Assembly (NCBI RefSeq): GCF_027270735.1
Contig: NZ_JAPWIJ010000003.1
Location: forward strand, 124,001 to 188,000
DNA length: 64,000 nt
From: Rhodococcus ruber
GTDB taxonomy: Bacteria > Actinomycetota > Actinomycetes > Mycobacteriales > Mycobacteriaceae
Reading direction: 5' to 3'
Part shown: piece by piece, positions 28,101 through 37,456 of the stretch
Layout: each line of letters begins with the position of its first letter
How positions within the stretch are numbered: the first letter of the stretch is position 1
Notes under the pieces: model-generated
Told to the model about the DNA's origin: nothing
The model's database searches: none
Seen by the model: only the letters and a program-made list of their open reading frames with translations
Translations under genes and position numbers: made by a program

Positions 28101-29049
28101 GGGTAGCAACAAAGATCTGACCGTTCTGCGCACCAGTCTGTCCGGCGAAGTCGGTCGTCAGGTTGCGAGCGCAGTCGGCGACGCGGAGCGCGCACCGACT
28201 CTCGCGTGGACCTCGGGCACTCTGGGCCGACTGGAGTCGACCGTTACCCGTGATGTCGGCGGACAGAAGGTCACCGGGTACCCGGCGTTGGTGCCCGAAG
28301 GACCGGGCGTTGCGGTTCGAGTCCTGAGCACCCCCGCCCAACAGCGAGCAGCGATGCGCTCCGGAACGCGGACGTTACTGTTGTCGACGGCACCGAAAGG
28401 TACTAAAGCGCTGCTGGCCGGTCTCCCGACTGCCGAACGCCTTGCCCTCGGCCAGAATCCGTACGGCGGTGTCGACGCGCTCCTCGAGGAATGCCGAGTT
28501 CTCGCGGTCGAGGAAGCAATGGACGCGCACGGTGGACCTGTTCGAGATCCGGAGGCTTTCGAGAAACTTCGAGCATCGGTCAATGCCGAGGTTCCACAGC
28601 GCACCGCCGCGGTACTGGCCCTCGTACGCCCCGTATTGACTGCAGCTCTTGCCGTATCGGGGCAATTGCATACGGCATCGGGTGAGCCTGCCGAGGACGT
28701 GCGCGAGCAGCTCGAAGGATTGGTCTTTCGGGGCTTCGTCACCGAATTCGGTTCTCGCAGACTGGCAGATCTGCCCCGATACCTCGGTGCGGCGACCAAG
28801 AGATTGGCCACGCTTCCGAGCAGCGCGGGCCGTGATGCCGCTGCGATGGACGTACTCGACCGCGTCTACGCCTCGTACGGACGGCTGCTGGATTCGCTTC
28901 CGGAAAGCCGAAAGAACAGCGCGGGCGTGCAGGAGCTGTTCTGGATGATCGAAGAATTGCGGGTTGGGCTGTTTGCGCAAGGAATTCGGACTGCGTATCC
29001 GGTATCGGAGAAACGCGTCGAGAAAGCGATCTCCGATCAAGCGCGCTGA
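25153..29049 (+). CDS. hrpA: ATP-dependent RNA helicase HrpA (DEAH-box)
   Basis: A 1298-residue DEAH/RHA helicase, the full length expected for HrpA. Walker A GETGSGKTT is at 94-102; DEAHERS, SAT and the motif VI segment QRAGRCGR follow. The HA2 and OB-fold regions come next, then the long DUF3418 C-terminal half unique to bacterial HrpA. The family acts on structured RNA; in Escherichia coli HrpA is known to process a fimbrial mRNA and to act on stalled ribosomes. The ATG at 25153 is taken because the preceding 72 codons lie over the divergent Pr6Pr gene. It is followed by the convergent nrdR gene. Confidence 0.93.
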   Translation: MSTSNPSGQRKSLATRLADVTIRDENRLRRRLDKARTDDAFAALERDVARAEAVVAHRRAAVPTLDFPESLPVSLRKDDISAAIAEHQVVIVAGETGSGKTTQIPKICLALGRGIRGSIGHTQPRRLAARTVAERIAEEVGEPLGESIGYKVRFTDQSSDSTLVKLMTDGILLAEIQRDRLLRQYDTLIIDEAHERSLNIDFILGYLAQLLPRRPDLKIIITSATIDPERFAQHFARGGVPAPIIEVSGRTFPVEMRYRPLTVDAGDTTIDLDPVDATCQAVDELMAEGDGDILVFLSGEREIRDTADALNDRNLRNTEIVPLYARLSAAEQHRVFSPHSGRRVVLSTNVAETSLTVPGIRYVVDPGTARISRYSLRTKVQRLPIEPISQASARQRAGRCGRVADGICIRLYSEEDFESRPQFTEPEILRTNLASVILQMTALGLGKIDAFPFVEPPDPRSIRDGIGLLEELGALKPASKDGTAELTPIGRELSALPVDPRMARMLVEANGNGSLRDALVVVAALSIQDVRERPAEHQQAADEKHARFAVENSDFLAYVKLWTYLREQRNELSSNQFRRMCRTEFLHYLRIREWQDLHGQLRQITRGLGWTVPDADSTETALHQSLLSGLLSHVGLREGDKREFLGARGAHFAIFPGSGLFKKPPRWVMAAELVETGRLWGRMAARIEPEWAERLAPHLVKRTYSEPHWSIKRESAMAYERVTLYGIPLVTQRPVNYHRIDAEASRELFIRHALVEGEWKTQHAFFHKNRALLDDVGELEHRARRRDIVVDDDALFDFYDARIAPEAVSARHFDTWWKKARRQDPSLLDFTTDTVVNSDAASVLTGAYPDAWRQGEIQFPLTYQFEPGTAADGVTARIPIALLAQVQPVGFDWLVPGMRAELVTALIKSLPKALRRNVVPAPDFAAAALAVMRPRAETLVTALARELSRAAQCHITAKDFDTAALPDHLRMTFAAVDPTGKVLGSNKDLTVLRTSLSGEVGRQVASAVGDAERAPTLAWTSGTLGRLESTVTRDVGGQKVTGYPALVPEGPGVAVRVLSTPAQQRAAMRSGTRTLLLSTAPKGTKALLAGLPTAERLALGQNPYGGVDALLEECRVLAVEEAMDAHGGPVRDPEAFEKLRASVNAEVPQRTAAVLALVRPVLTAALAVSGQLHTASGEPAEDVREQLEGLVFRGFVTEFGSRRLADLPRYLGAATKRLATLPSSAGRDAAAMDVLDRVYASYGRLLDSLPESRKNSAGVQELFWMIEELRVGLFAQGIRTAYPVSEKRVEKAISDQAR

Positions 29050-29087
29050 CGCGCTGGCCATCACAGGCGCGCTCACGCTTGGGGCCG

Positions 29088-29552
29088 TCAGTCGATGTCG
29101 GCAGACTCTCGGTGCTTGCGCAGCTCGTGTATTTCCTTCTCGAAATCCTCAGCAGAGCTGAACGAGCGATATACGGACGCAAATCGCAGATACGCGACTT
29201 CATCGAGGTCGCGCAGTGGACCGAGAATGGCCAACCCCACCTCGTTGCTGGGAATTTCGGCGGAACCGGCGGCGCGGATGGCGTCTTCCACCTGCTGAGC
29301 CAACAGATTCAATGCGTCGTTGTCGACATCTCTGCCCTGGCAGGCCCTGCGCACCCCCTTGACGACCTTCTCACGACTGAACGGTTCGGTGACCCCGCTG
29401 CGCTTCACGACTGCGAGCACTGCGGCCTCGACGGTCGTGAATCGACGACCGCATTCCGGGCAGGAACGACGACGCCGAATTGCTTGCCCCTCGTCCATTT
29501 CACGCGAGTCGACCACGCGTGAGTCGGGATGCCTGCAGAACGGGCAATGCAT
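29088..29552 (-). CDS. nrdR: Transcriptional repressor NrdR
   Basis: A 154-residue protein with an N-terminal zinc ribbon (Cys3, Cys6, Cys31, Cys34) and a following ATP-cone domain containing [20 protein letters not shown]. NrdR senses ATP/dATP and represses ribonucleotide reductase genes through NrdR boxes. The gene's position beside lexA is shared with mycobacteria (Rv2718c-Rv2720). ATG at 29552 directly begins the conserved MHCPFC start. I see no convincing NrdR box in the window. Confidence 0.95.
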   Translation of the reverse strand: MHCPFCRHPDSRVVDSREMDEGQAIRRRRSCPECGRRFTTVEAAVLAVVKRSGVTEPFSREKVVKGVRRACQGRDVDNDALNLLAQQVEDAIRAAGSAEIPSNEVGLAILGPLRDLDEVAYLRFASVYRSFSSAEDFEKEIHELRKHRESADID

Positions 29553-29653
29553 GAAGGAGCCTCCGTCGTAGCCGATGCGCCGACGTCGAACATGCGTGTC
29601 GGAGCAGTCAGTCGAGGATACTCAGTCACCGGCGTGCGCGATGGGGCCGGTGG

Positions 29654-30049
29654 TCATCTGCCGGGCGCGTACTGGACTACAGCTCCGTCGTGAACCTCGA
29701 CCACGCCGGCCGGCTGCACCCCTGCGTCGGCTGACGCGGCTCGTAGGTTCGCAATGCCGATCAAACCACCGGCAACGACGACGACGGCAAGCACCCACAG
29801 CATCGACGATCGCATCCGGACCGGCTGACCGGCGAAGTGCGCCGAGGTCTCGTCGAATTCTCGATCGGCGGCCTCGCGGTCGGTGACGTCGGTCCAGGAC
29901 GGATCCAGAACCGGCATGCACGGAGTCGCCAGCGCACCGCGCGTCTCGATGGAACTCCGCAGCGCGGGACGAGCACGGCGACGACGCTCGACGACGGTGG
30001 ACCGGGCACGGACACCTGCGGTGGTAGGGCGATCGGTGATGATGGTCAT
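29654..30049 (-). CDS. Single-pass membrane protein divergent from lexA, probable SOS-regulated gene
   Basis: A 131-residue protein: a basic, Arg-rich N-terminal 85 residues, one transmembrane helix (about 83-101, [17 protein letters not shown]), and only about 30 residues outside. The start at 30049 is set by ACGAGG five bases upstream; the longer frame to 30124 crosses the SOS box region. The position, divergent from lexA, equals that of Rv2719c in mycobacteria and divS in corynebacteria, both SOS-induced division inhibitors or cell-wall proteins. Unlike Rv2719c no LysM domain is visible here, in this frame or in neighbouring frames. A role in blocking division during SOS is an inference from location. 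Confidence 0.7.
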   Translation of the reverse strand: MTIITDRPTTAGVRARSTVVERRRRARPALRSSIETRGALATPCMPVLDPSWTDVTDREAADREFDETSAHFAGQPVRMRSSMLWVLAVVVVAGGLIGIANLRAASADAGVQPAGVVEVHDGAVVQYAPGR

Positions 30050-30098
30050 CGGAACCTCGTCTTCGCTCGTTGGATCGATTCTTCGATCAGGCGTTCGA

Positions 30099-30112
30099 TG
30101 GACGCTTGTTCG
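30099..30112. promoter_or_regulatory. Possible degenerate second SOS box
   Basis: TGGACGCTTGTTCG matches the actinobacterial SOS consensus CGAAC-N4-GTTCG fully in the right half and at three of five positions in the left half. It lies 50 bases upstream of the gene divergent from lexA. A weaker LexA site serving that gene is plausible, but one perfect half-site is thin evidence. Confidence 0.35.
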
Positions 30113-30161
30113 AAGTTCTATCACGCGCCTCCGACAAAGTCTGCAGAAAACGCGACACGAG

Positions 30162-30177
30162 TCGAACAGATGTTTGA
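30162..30177. promoter_or_regulatory. SOS box (LexA operator) of lexA
   Basis: TCGAACAGATGTTTGA fits the actinobacterial/Bacillus-type LexA site CGAAC-N4-GTTCG with one change in the right arm. It overlaps the -35 element of the predicted lexA promoter and lies between lexA and the divergent membrane protein gene, so it can control both. LexA autoregulation is well established. Confidence 0.88.
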
Positions 30178-30202
30178 TTCAACAGCTGATACACGCTAGA
30201 TT
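30174..30202 (+). promoter_or_regulatory. Predicted lexA promoter
   Basis: The -35 TTGATT (30174-30179) and -10 TAGATT (30197-30202) are separated by 17 bases, an optimal housekeeping-sigma layout. Transcription would start near 30209, leaving a leader of about 100 bases before the lexA ATG. The SOS box overlaps the -35 hexamer, so bound LexA would block polymerase. Confidence 0.65.
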
Positions 30203-30305
30203 CGTGTCAGAAACCACACGCCACACGAGTCGACACCATCAACTCCAGTCCGCGCAGACCGAACCACGCAGACCGGATCCAGGACATCAGCAGGAGGCCG
30301 ACAGC

Positions 30306-31106
30306 ATGAAGGACCAGACCTCGACGAGGTCGACCACGGGTTCCAAGACGACGGGTTCCAAGACGACCACTTCCGCGCCCGCGAAGGCTGCTGCGGGGAA
30401 GCCTGCCGCGGAACCGACGCCCAAGGCCATGGAAGTCGGCACCGACATCAGCGCCGGCCTGACGGAGCGACAGCGAAAGGTACTCGAAGTCATCCGAGCT
30501 TCGGTGACCGAGCGCGGCTACCCGCCCAGCATTCGCGAGATCGGCGACGCCGTCGGCCTGACGTCGACCTCGTCCGTTGCCCATCAGTTGCGCACTCTGG
30601 AGCGGAAGGGATTCCTGCGGCGCGACGCCAATCGACCGCGCGCGGTCGACGTTCGCGGCCTCGACGAGGTGCAGGCAGACCAAGCTGCCGCTGCGGTCGA
30701 CGGTTCGTCCGAGGAACAGGACCGCCTGCCCACTCCCACGTTCGTGCCGGTTCTGGGACGAATCGCTGCCGGTGGACCGATCCTGGCCGAAGAAGCCGTC
30801 GAGGATGTCTTTCCGCTCCCCCGCGAGTTGGTCGGTCAGGGTTCGCTGTTCCTGCTCAAGGTCGTCGGAGAGTCGATGATCGATGCGGCGATCTGTGACG
30901 GTGACTGGGTCGTGGTCCGTCAGCAGTCCGTGGCCGACAACGGAGACATCGTGGCCGCGATGATCGACGGCGAAGCGACCGTCAAGACGTTCAAGCGGTC
31001 CAAGGGCGAGGTGTGGCTGCTGCCGCACAACCCGCTGTTCGAGCCGATCCCGGGTAACAACGCTGCCATCCTCGGCAAGGTCGTCACCGTGATGCGCAAG
31101 CTGTAG
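30306..31106 (+). CDS. lexA: SOS repressor LexA
   Basis: A 266-residue LexA. Residues 1-50 are a Lys/Thr/Ala-rich extension with a repeated TTGSK unit, longer than in most LexA proteins. The winged helix-turn-helix follows (about 51-118, with [15 protein letters not shown]). The autocleavage bond is Ala155-Gly156 in GRIAAGGP. The catalytic pair is Ser190 (VGESM) and Lys227 (ATVKTF). RecA filaments on single-stranded DNA trigger self-cleavage and derepress recA and other repair genes. The ATG at 30306 has AGGAGG eight bases upstream. Confidence 0.96.
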   Translation: MKDQTSTRSTTGSKTTGSKTTTSAPAKAAAGKPAAEPTPKAMEVGTDISAGLTERQRKVLEVIRASVTERGYPPSIREIGDAVGLTSTSSVAHQLRTLERKGFLRRDANRPRAVDVRGLDEVQADQAAAAVDGSSEEQDRLPTPTFVPVLGRIAAGGPILAEEAVEDVFPLPRELVGQGSLFLLKVVGESMIDAAICDGDWVVVRQQSVADNGDIVAAMIDGEATVKTFKRSKGEVWLLPHNPLFEPIPGNNAAILGKVVTVMRKL

Positions 31107-31126
31107 TAATCGTCACCGAAGTGACA

Positions 31127-31165
31127 CGCAGAGGGCCGCAGCACAGTGTGCTGCGGCCCTCTGCG
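31127..31165. terminator. Bidirectional terminator between lexA and acyl-CoA dehydrogenase gene
   Basis: A perfect inverted repeat with 18-base arms (31127-31144 and 31148-31165) and a three-base loop, GC-rich, followed by TTCTT on the right. It sits 20 bases after the lexA stop and 18 bases before the end of the convergent gene, so it can serve both strands. Confidence 0.9.
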
Positions 31166-31182
31166 TTCTTCGGATCAGCGGA

Positions 31183-32325
31183 TCACAGATTCAATCCTCG
31201 GCCGATGATCTCCTTCATGATTTCGGTGGTGCCGCCGTAGATGGTCTGCACACGAGAATCCATGTACGCCTTGGCGATCGGGTATTCCTTCATGTAGCCA
31301 TAGCCGCCGTGCAGCTGCAGGCACCGGTCGATCAGCTTGACCTGATTTTCGGTGGTCCACCATTTCGCCATCGCGGCTTCCTGGACGGTCAGCTTGTCTG
31401 CGTTGAGCAGTTCGATGAACTTGTCCACCATGATGCGGGTGGCAGTGGTTTCGGTTGCCAACTCCGCCAACACGAATCGGGTGTTCTGGAACTTGCCGAT
31501 CGACTTGCCGAAGGCCTTGCGATCGCGGCAGTACTGGATGGTCATGTCCAACGCCGATTCCATGGCAGCAGCGGCGACAACAGCGATCGAGAGCCGTTCC
31601 TGAGGAAGATTCTGCATGAGGTAGATGAAACCCATGCCTTCTTCGCCGAGCAGGTTGGCCGCGGGCACGCGAACGTCGGTGAAGCTGAGCTCGGCTGTGT
31701 CCTGGGCCTTCATGCCGATCTTGTCGAGGTTCCGGCCACGCTCGAAACCGGGCATGTCGCGCTCGACGACCAGCAGGCTGAAGCCCTGGGCGCCCTTCTC
31801 GGGGTCGGTGCAGGCCACGACGATGATCAGATCGGCGTTGATTCCGTTGGTGATGAACGTCTTCGAGCCGTTCAGGACCCAGTCGTCGCCGTCGCGAACA
31901 GCCTTGGTCTTGATGCCCTGCAGGTCGCTTCCGGTACCCGGCTCGGTCATGGCGATCGCGGTGATCAGCTCACCCGAACAGAACCCGGGGAGCCAACGCT
32001 GCTTCTGCTCGTCGTTCGCCAGCTCGATCAGGTACGGCGCGACGACGTCGTTGTGCAGGGTGAAGCCGATACCGCTGTAGCCGCCGCGAGTGGTTTCCTC
32101 GGTGACGATGGCGTTGTACCGAAAGTCCTTGACGCCGCCGCCGCCGAACTCCTCCGGTGCGGCAGTTCCGAGGAAGCCCTGCTTACCGGCCTCGACCCAG
32201 ACGCCGCGGTCGACGATGTTCTGCTCTTCCCACTTCGCATGATTGGGGGCTACGTGCTGTTCGAGAAACTTCCGGTACGACTCCCGGAACAGCTCGTGCT
32301 CGGGCTCGAAAAGTGTGCGTTCCAC
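31183..32325 (-). CDS. Acyl-CoA dehydrogenase (FadE20-like)
   Basis: A 380-residue flavoprotein of the acyl-CoA dehydrogenase family with all three domains. The FAD/substrate loop AMTEPGTGSDLQ, the ITNG segment and the C-terminal QLHGGYGYMKEYP motif are present. The likely catalytic glutamate is in IYGGTTEIMKE near the C-terminus. It would introduce the alpha-beta double bond in an acyl-CoA during fatty acid or branched-chain breakdown, passing electrons to ETF. GTG at 32325 has AAGGAG upstream. The same family member (fadE20, Rv2724c) lies between lexA and hflX in M. tuberculosis. Confidence 0.92.
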   Translation of the reverse strand: MERTLFEPEHELFRESYRKFLEQHVAPNHAKWEEQNIVDRGVWVEAGKQGFLGTAAPEEFGGGGVKDFRYNAIVTEETTRGGYSGIGFTLHNDVVAPYLIELANDEQKQRWLPGFCSGELITAIAMTEPGTGSDLQGIKTKAVRDGDDWVLNGSKTFITNGINADLIIVVACTDPEKGAQGFSLLVVERDMPGFERGRNLDKIGMKAQDTAELSFTDVRVPAANLLGEEGMGFIYLMQNLPQERLSIAVVAAAAMESALDMTIQYCRDRKAFGKSIGKFQNTRFVLAELATETTATRIMVDKFIELLNADKLTVQEAAMAKWWTTENQVKLIDRCLQLHGGYGYMKEYPIAKAYMDSRVQTIYGGTTEIMKEIIGRGLNL

Positions 32326-32471
32326 GCAGATCTCCTTGTTCGGTGCGCACCGTCGTCGACCGCGAGAAGGGGTGTCACAGAGCGGTCGTCGGTGCGACTG
32401 ACGTCACCACCCCACAGTACGTTCGGGGTGCAGCCGAGGTCGATGACCAAAACGTGCGCGATCCGTGACCG

Positions 32472-33743
32472 CTAAGTCCGCCGGTGAGCGGTGCTTTTCG
32501 CGAGCGCCGAGACGATCGGATAGCCGACCAGGATGCCGAGCGAACCCCACGCGATACCGCCGAGTTCGACCGAGCCGACCGACAGCGTGAGGTCGCCTAT
32601 GCCAGCAACGAGCGCCGCGGCGACGACGATCAGGTTGACCGGATCGGCGAAGTCCACCTTCGCGTCGGTCCAGATGCGCACGCCCAGTAGCCCGATGAGT
32701 CCGTACAGAACCAAGGTCGCTCCCCCGATGACGCCGTCGGGGACGGTGAAGATCAGGGCCCCGAACTTGGGCGAGAATGCCAGCACTATCGCGGTGATGG
32801 CCGCCACCCAGTACGCGGCCGTCGAATAAACGCGGGTGGCGGCCATGACCCCGATGTTCTCTGCGTACGTGGTGGTGCCCGAGCCACCGGCGGCTCCGGC
32901 CAGGGTGGTGGCCAACCCGTCGGCGATCAGCGCGTCACCGGCTACGTCGTCGAGGTTCTTGCCGGTCATCGCCGCGACTGCCTTGACGTGTCCGACGTTC
33001 TCGGCCACCAGGACGATCACCACCGGCAACGCCACCAGGATCACCGACAGCTCGAACGACGGTCCACGGAACTCGGGCAGACCGATCCAGCTCGCGGCGC
33101 TCAGCGCGTCGAGTCGGGGTTGCGCGATCCCGCCGGTGACGGCGGCGAAGACCCAGCCCACGACGACACCGAGCAGAATCCCGAGCCGGCCCAGCAGTCC
33201 CGGTCCTACGGCCGTGGCCAGCAGAATGGCAACCAGCGTCACTGCGGCGATCAAGGGCTGCGCCTCGAACGATGTTGTGGCGGCCGGGGCCAGATTGAGC
33301 CCGATCAACACGACCACCGCACCGGTCACCACCGGCGGCATCGCGGCGTCGAGTACCCGCCGACCGGCGAATTTGACCACGAAGCCGATGGCCGCCAGCA
33401 CGACACCTACGCACAGGACGGCACCGAGCTGCGCGGCCGGGCCGTTGGCCTGGGTGGCACCCAGCGGTGCCAGGAATGCGAAGGACGACCCCAGATAGCT
33501 GGGCACCCGCCCTCTGGTGATGAGCAGGAACAGCACCGTTCCGATGCCCGAGAACAACAGAGTCGTCGAGACCGGGAAGCCGGTGATCGTCGGAACGAGC
33601 AGTGTTGCACCGAACATCGCGACGACGTGCTGCATCCCGATGCCGATGGTGCGCGGCCACGACAACCGCTCGTCCGGTGCCACCACCGCCCCGGCCTCGA
33701 CGGTCTTTCCGTTTCCGTGCAGCGTCCAACCCAGATTTCTCAT
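32472..33743 (-). CDS. Uracil/xanthine permease (NAT/NCS2 family)
   Basis: A 423-residue membrane protein with about 14 hydrophobic segments. It matches the nucleobase-ascorbate transporter family: QHVVAMFGATLLVP in the first membrane segments, the conserved AENVGHVKAVAAMTG stretch, and TTTYAENIGVMAATRVYS. The sequence around these motifs is closer to UraA-type uracil:proton symporters than to purine carriers, but xanthine cannot be excluded. It stands alone between the acyl-CoA dehydrogenase and ptsI genes, on the same strand as both. Confidence 0.9.
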   Translation of the reverse strand: MRNLGWTLHGNGKTVEAGAVVAPDERLSWPRTIGIGMQHVVAMFGATLLVPTITGFPVSTTLLFSGIGTVLFLLITRGRVPSYLGSSFAFLAPLGATQANGPAAQLGAVLCVGVVLAAIGFVVKFAGRRVLDAAMPPVVTGAVVVLIGLNLAPAATTSFEAQPLIAAVTLVAILLATAVGPGLLGRLGILLGVVVGWVFAAVTGGIAQPRLDALSAASWIGLPEFRGPSFELSVILVALPVVIVLVAENVGHVKAVAAMTGKNLDDVAGDALIADGLATTLAGAAGGSGTTTYAENIGVMAATRVYSTAAYWVAAITAIVLAFSPKFGALIFTVPDGVIGGATLVLYGLIGLLGVRIWTDAKVDFADPVNLIVVAAALVAGIGDLTLSVGSVELGGIAWGSLGILVGYPIVSALAKSTAHRRT

Positions 33744-33764
33744 GATGGCGAAAAGACTATTGGG

Positions 33765-35501
<1,737 letters not shown>

Positions 35502-35607
35502 GTGGTCCTCCTCGGATCCTGCGTGAACAAAAGGTCTTCTTACTGTTCGGCGAGCTGTGGCGCACTCAATTGCTCACCTGTGTTGTGACCGAGATTACTC
35601 CAAAGCC

Positions 35608-35652
35608 TTGACATGTCAACACACACGGGCGTAAAACAACATAAAGCAACAT
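35608..35652. promoter_or_regulatory. Candidate FruR operator region
   Basis: Two elements lie in the 171-base gap between ptsI and fruR. TTGACATGTCAA (35608-35619) is a perfect 12-base palindrome. AAAACAACAT and AAAGCAACAT (35633-35642 and 35643-35652) form a direct repeat with exactly one helical turn period, 20 bases before the fruR start. DeoR-family repressors often bind direct repeats in such positions. A CRP/GlxR-like half-site TGTGA is at 35584-35588. None of this is tested. Confidence 0.5.
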
Positions 35653-35672
35653 CGACCGGGAAGGAGACGCAG

Positions 35673-36440
35673 GTGTACGCCGAAGAACGACAGCACGCGA
35701 TTGCCGAACTGATCAGTACGCACGGCCGCGTCTCCGTCAACGATCTTTCTGCCACGTACGGCGTCACCACCGAGACCGTGCGGCGCGACCTCGCCACTCT
35801 CGACCGAATGGGAGTCGTCCGTCGCGTCCACGGTGGAGCTGTACCCGCATCCGCACTGACCACACTCGAGCCCGGCGTCTCCGAGCGAGAATTCACTCGC
35901 GCAGACCAGAAGGACGCAATCGCAGCTGCGGCGTTGTCCTTCCTGCCGCCGGTGGGTGGCAGCGCGGTGTTCGACGCCGGCACCACCACGGGCCGGCTGG
36001 CAGGACTGCTTCCACACGATCGCGAACTGACATTGGTGACCAACTCGGTACCGATCGCCGCTCGAGCTGCCACCATGCCGAGCATCAATCTTCGGTTGCT
36101 CGGCGGACGCGTACGCGGAACCACTCAGGCGGCCGTCGGCGACGAAGCTCTGCGGGCCCTCGAATGGCTACGGGTGGACGTCGCGTTCATCGGCACCAAC
36201 GCCATCAGCGTCGGGCACGGATTGTCCACGCCGGACAGCGACGAGGCAGCAGTCAAGCGCGCGATGGTCGACGCGGCAAATCATGTCGTCGTACTGGCAG
36301 ATTCGTCGAAGATCGGCCGCGAGCACCTGGTGAGCTTTGCCCGAGTGGAATCCATCGACGTCATAGTCACCGACAGCGACATCTCGACCGACGACCGTAA
36401 GAATCTCAGCGACAAAGGAATCGAGGTGGTGATCGCATGA
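35673..36440 (+). CDS. fruR: DeoR-family transcriptional regulator of the fructose PTS
   Basis: A 255-residue DeoR-family repressor. Residues 1-57 carry the winged helix-turn-helix (RVSVNDLSATYGVTTETVRRD, followed by the RVHGGA turn). The rest is the DeoRC sugar-phosphate sensor with FDAGTTTGRL and DVAFIGTNAI. In related loci the effector is fructose 1-phosphate or fructose 1,6-bisphosphate. The GTG at 35673 is preceded by GAAGGAGA and fits the conserved YAEERQ start. The gene overlaps fruK by four bases. Confidence 0.9.
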   Translation: MYAEERQHAIAELISTHGRVSVNDLSATYGVTTETVRRDLATLDRMGVVRRVHGGAVPASALTTLEPGVSEREFTRADQKDAIAAAALSFLPPVGGSAVFDAGTTTGRLAGLLPHDRELTLVTNSVPIAARAATMPSINLRLLGGRVRGTTQAAVGDEALRALEWLRVDVAFIGTNAISVGHGLSTPDSDEAAVKRAMVDAANHVVVLADSSKIGREHLVSFARVESIDVIVTDSDISTDDRKNLSDKGIEVVIA

Positions 36441-37447
36441 TGGTCACTCTCACGGCCAACCCGAGCATCGACCGCACGGTCACACTCGACGCACCGCTCG
36501 TGCGCGGCGGCGTACACCGGGCATCGACCTCGGCCACCGACCCGGGAGGCAAGGGCGTCAACGTCGCTCGTGTCCTCGGCGGATCCGGAGTCGAGGCGTT
36601 GGCCGTTCTCCCGGCCAACGTCGGCGACCCGCTGCTCGGCGCGATGGCCGCGAAAGGAGTGCACTACTCGGCAGTTCCGACGTCGGGGCTGGCCCGAACC
36701 AACATCACGGTCAGCGAGATCGGTGGTACCACCACCAAGATCAACGAGCCGGGCGCGACGGTATCGGAACAGACCCGCGCCGAACTGCGCGAGCGGATCC
36801 TCACTCTCGCAGCGGATGCCGAATGGGTCGTCCTGTCGGGCTCTCTTCCGCCCGGCCTGCCTGTCGACTGGTACGCCGAGCTCGTCGTTGCACTGCGGGC
36901 CACCTCTGCGAAGGTCGCCGTCGACACCTCCGACGAGCCGCTCCTTGCTCTCGCAGCGGCCTTCCCGGCATCTGCTCCGGACTTGATGAAACCGAATTCC
37001 GAGGAACTTGCCCAACTGACCGGCTACGATTCGGAGGAGCTGGAAAGTGCTGCAGCACAGGGTGACCCCACTGCCGCAATCGCCGCCAGCACAATTCTTC
37101 TCGGCCGAGGCGTCGGCGCGGTACTTGCCACGCTCGGCAGCGCCGGAGCCGTACTGGTCACCGAGGACGGATCGTGGTACGCCAGCCCGCCCCCGATCAC
37201 CGCGGTCAGCACGGTCGGTGCAGGCGATTCCTCGCTCGCCGGCTACATCCTCGCCGATGCCGAGAACTGCTCCGACGCAGACAAACTCCGCCGAGCCGTC
37301 GCCTACGGAACGGCAGCCACCGCACTACCAGGCACCACGCTCCCATTGCCCGAGCAGACCCACCCGAATTCGGTGACGGTTCGCGCGCTCGATATCCCCA
37401 CCTCCGTCACCCCGTCCACGCTCTCCCCTTCTTCGAACCGTCTCTAG
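36437..37447 (+). CDS. fruK: 1-phosphofructokinase
   Basis: A 336-residue PfkB-family kinase. The N-terminal TLTANPSIDRTV and GGKGVNVARVL substrate motifs, and the C-terminal GAGDSSLAGYI with the catalytic aspartate, are all present. It phosphorylates fructose 1-phosphate, the product of the PTS, to fructose 1,6-bisphosphate. Two consecutive ATG codons at 36437 and 36440 overlap the fruR stop; fruA begins nine bases after its end. This order fixes the pathway. Confidence 0.93.
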   Translation: MMVTLTANPSIDRTVTLDAPLVRGGVHRASTSATDPGGKGVNVARVLGGSGVEALAVLPANVGDPLLGAMAAKGVHYSAVPTSGLARTNITVSEIGGTTTKINEPGATVSEQTRAELRERILTLAADAEWVVLSGSLPPGLPVDWYAELVVALRATSAKVAVDTSDEPLLALAAAFPASAPDLMKPNSEELAQLTGYDSEELESAAAQGDPTAAIAASTILLGRGVGAVLATLGSAGAVLVTEDGSWYASPPPITAVSTVGAGDSSLAGYILADAENCSDADKLRRAVAYGTAATALPGTTLPLPEQTHPNSVTVRALDIPTSVTPSTLSPSSNRL

Positions 37448-37456
37448 GAGTCCGCA

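Noticed and set aside
29040..29055. AGCGCG-CTGA-CGCGCT hairpin at the end of hrpA
   Set aside because: Only a six-base stem overlapping the stop codon; too weak to call a terminator.
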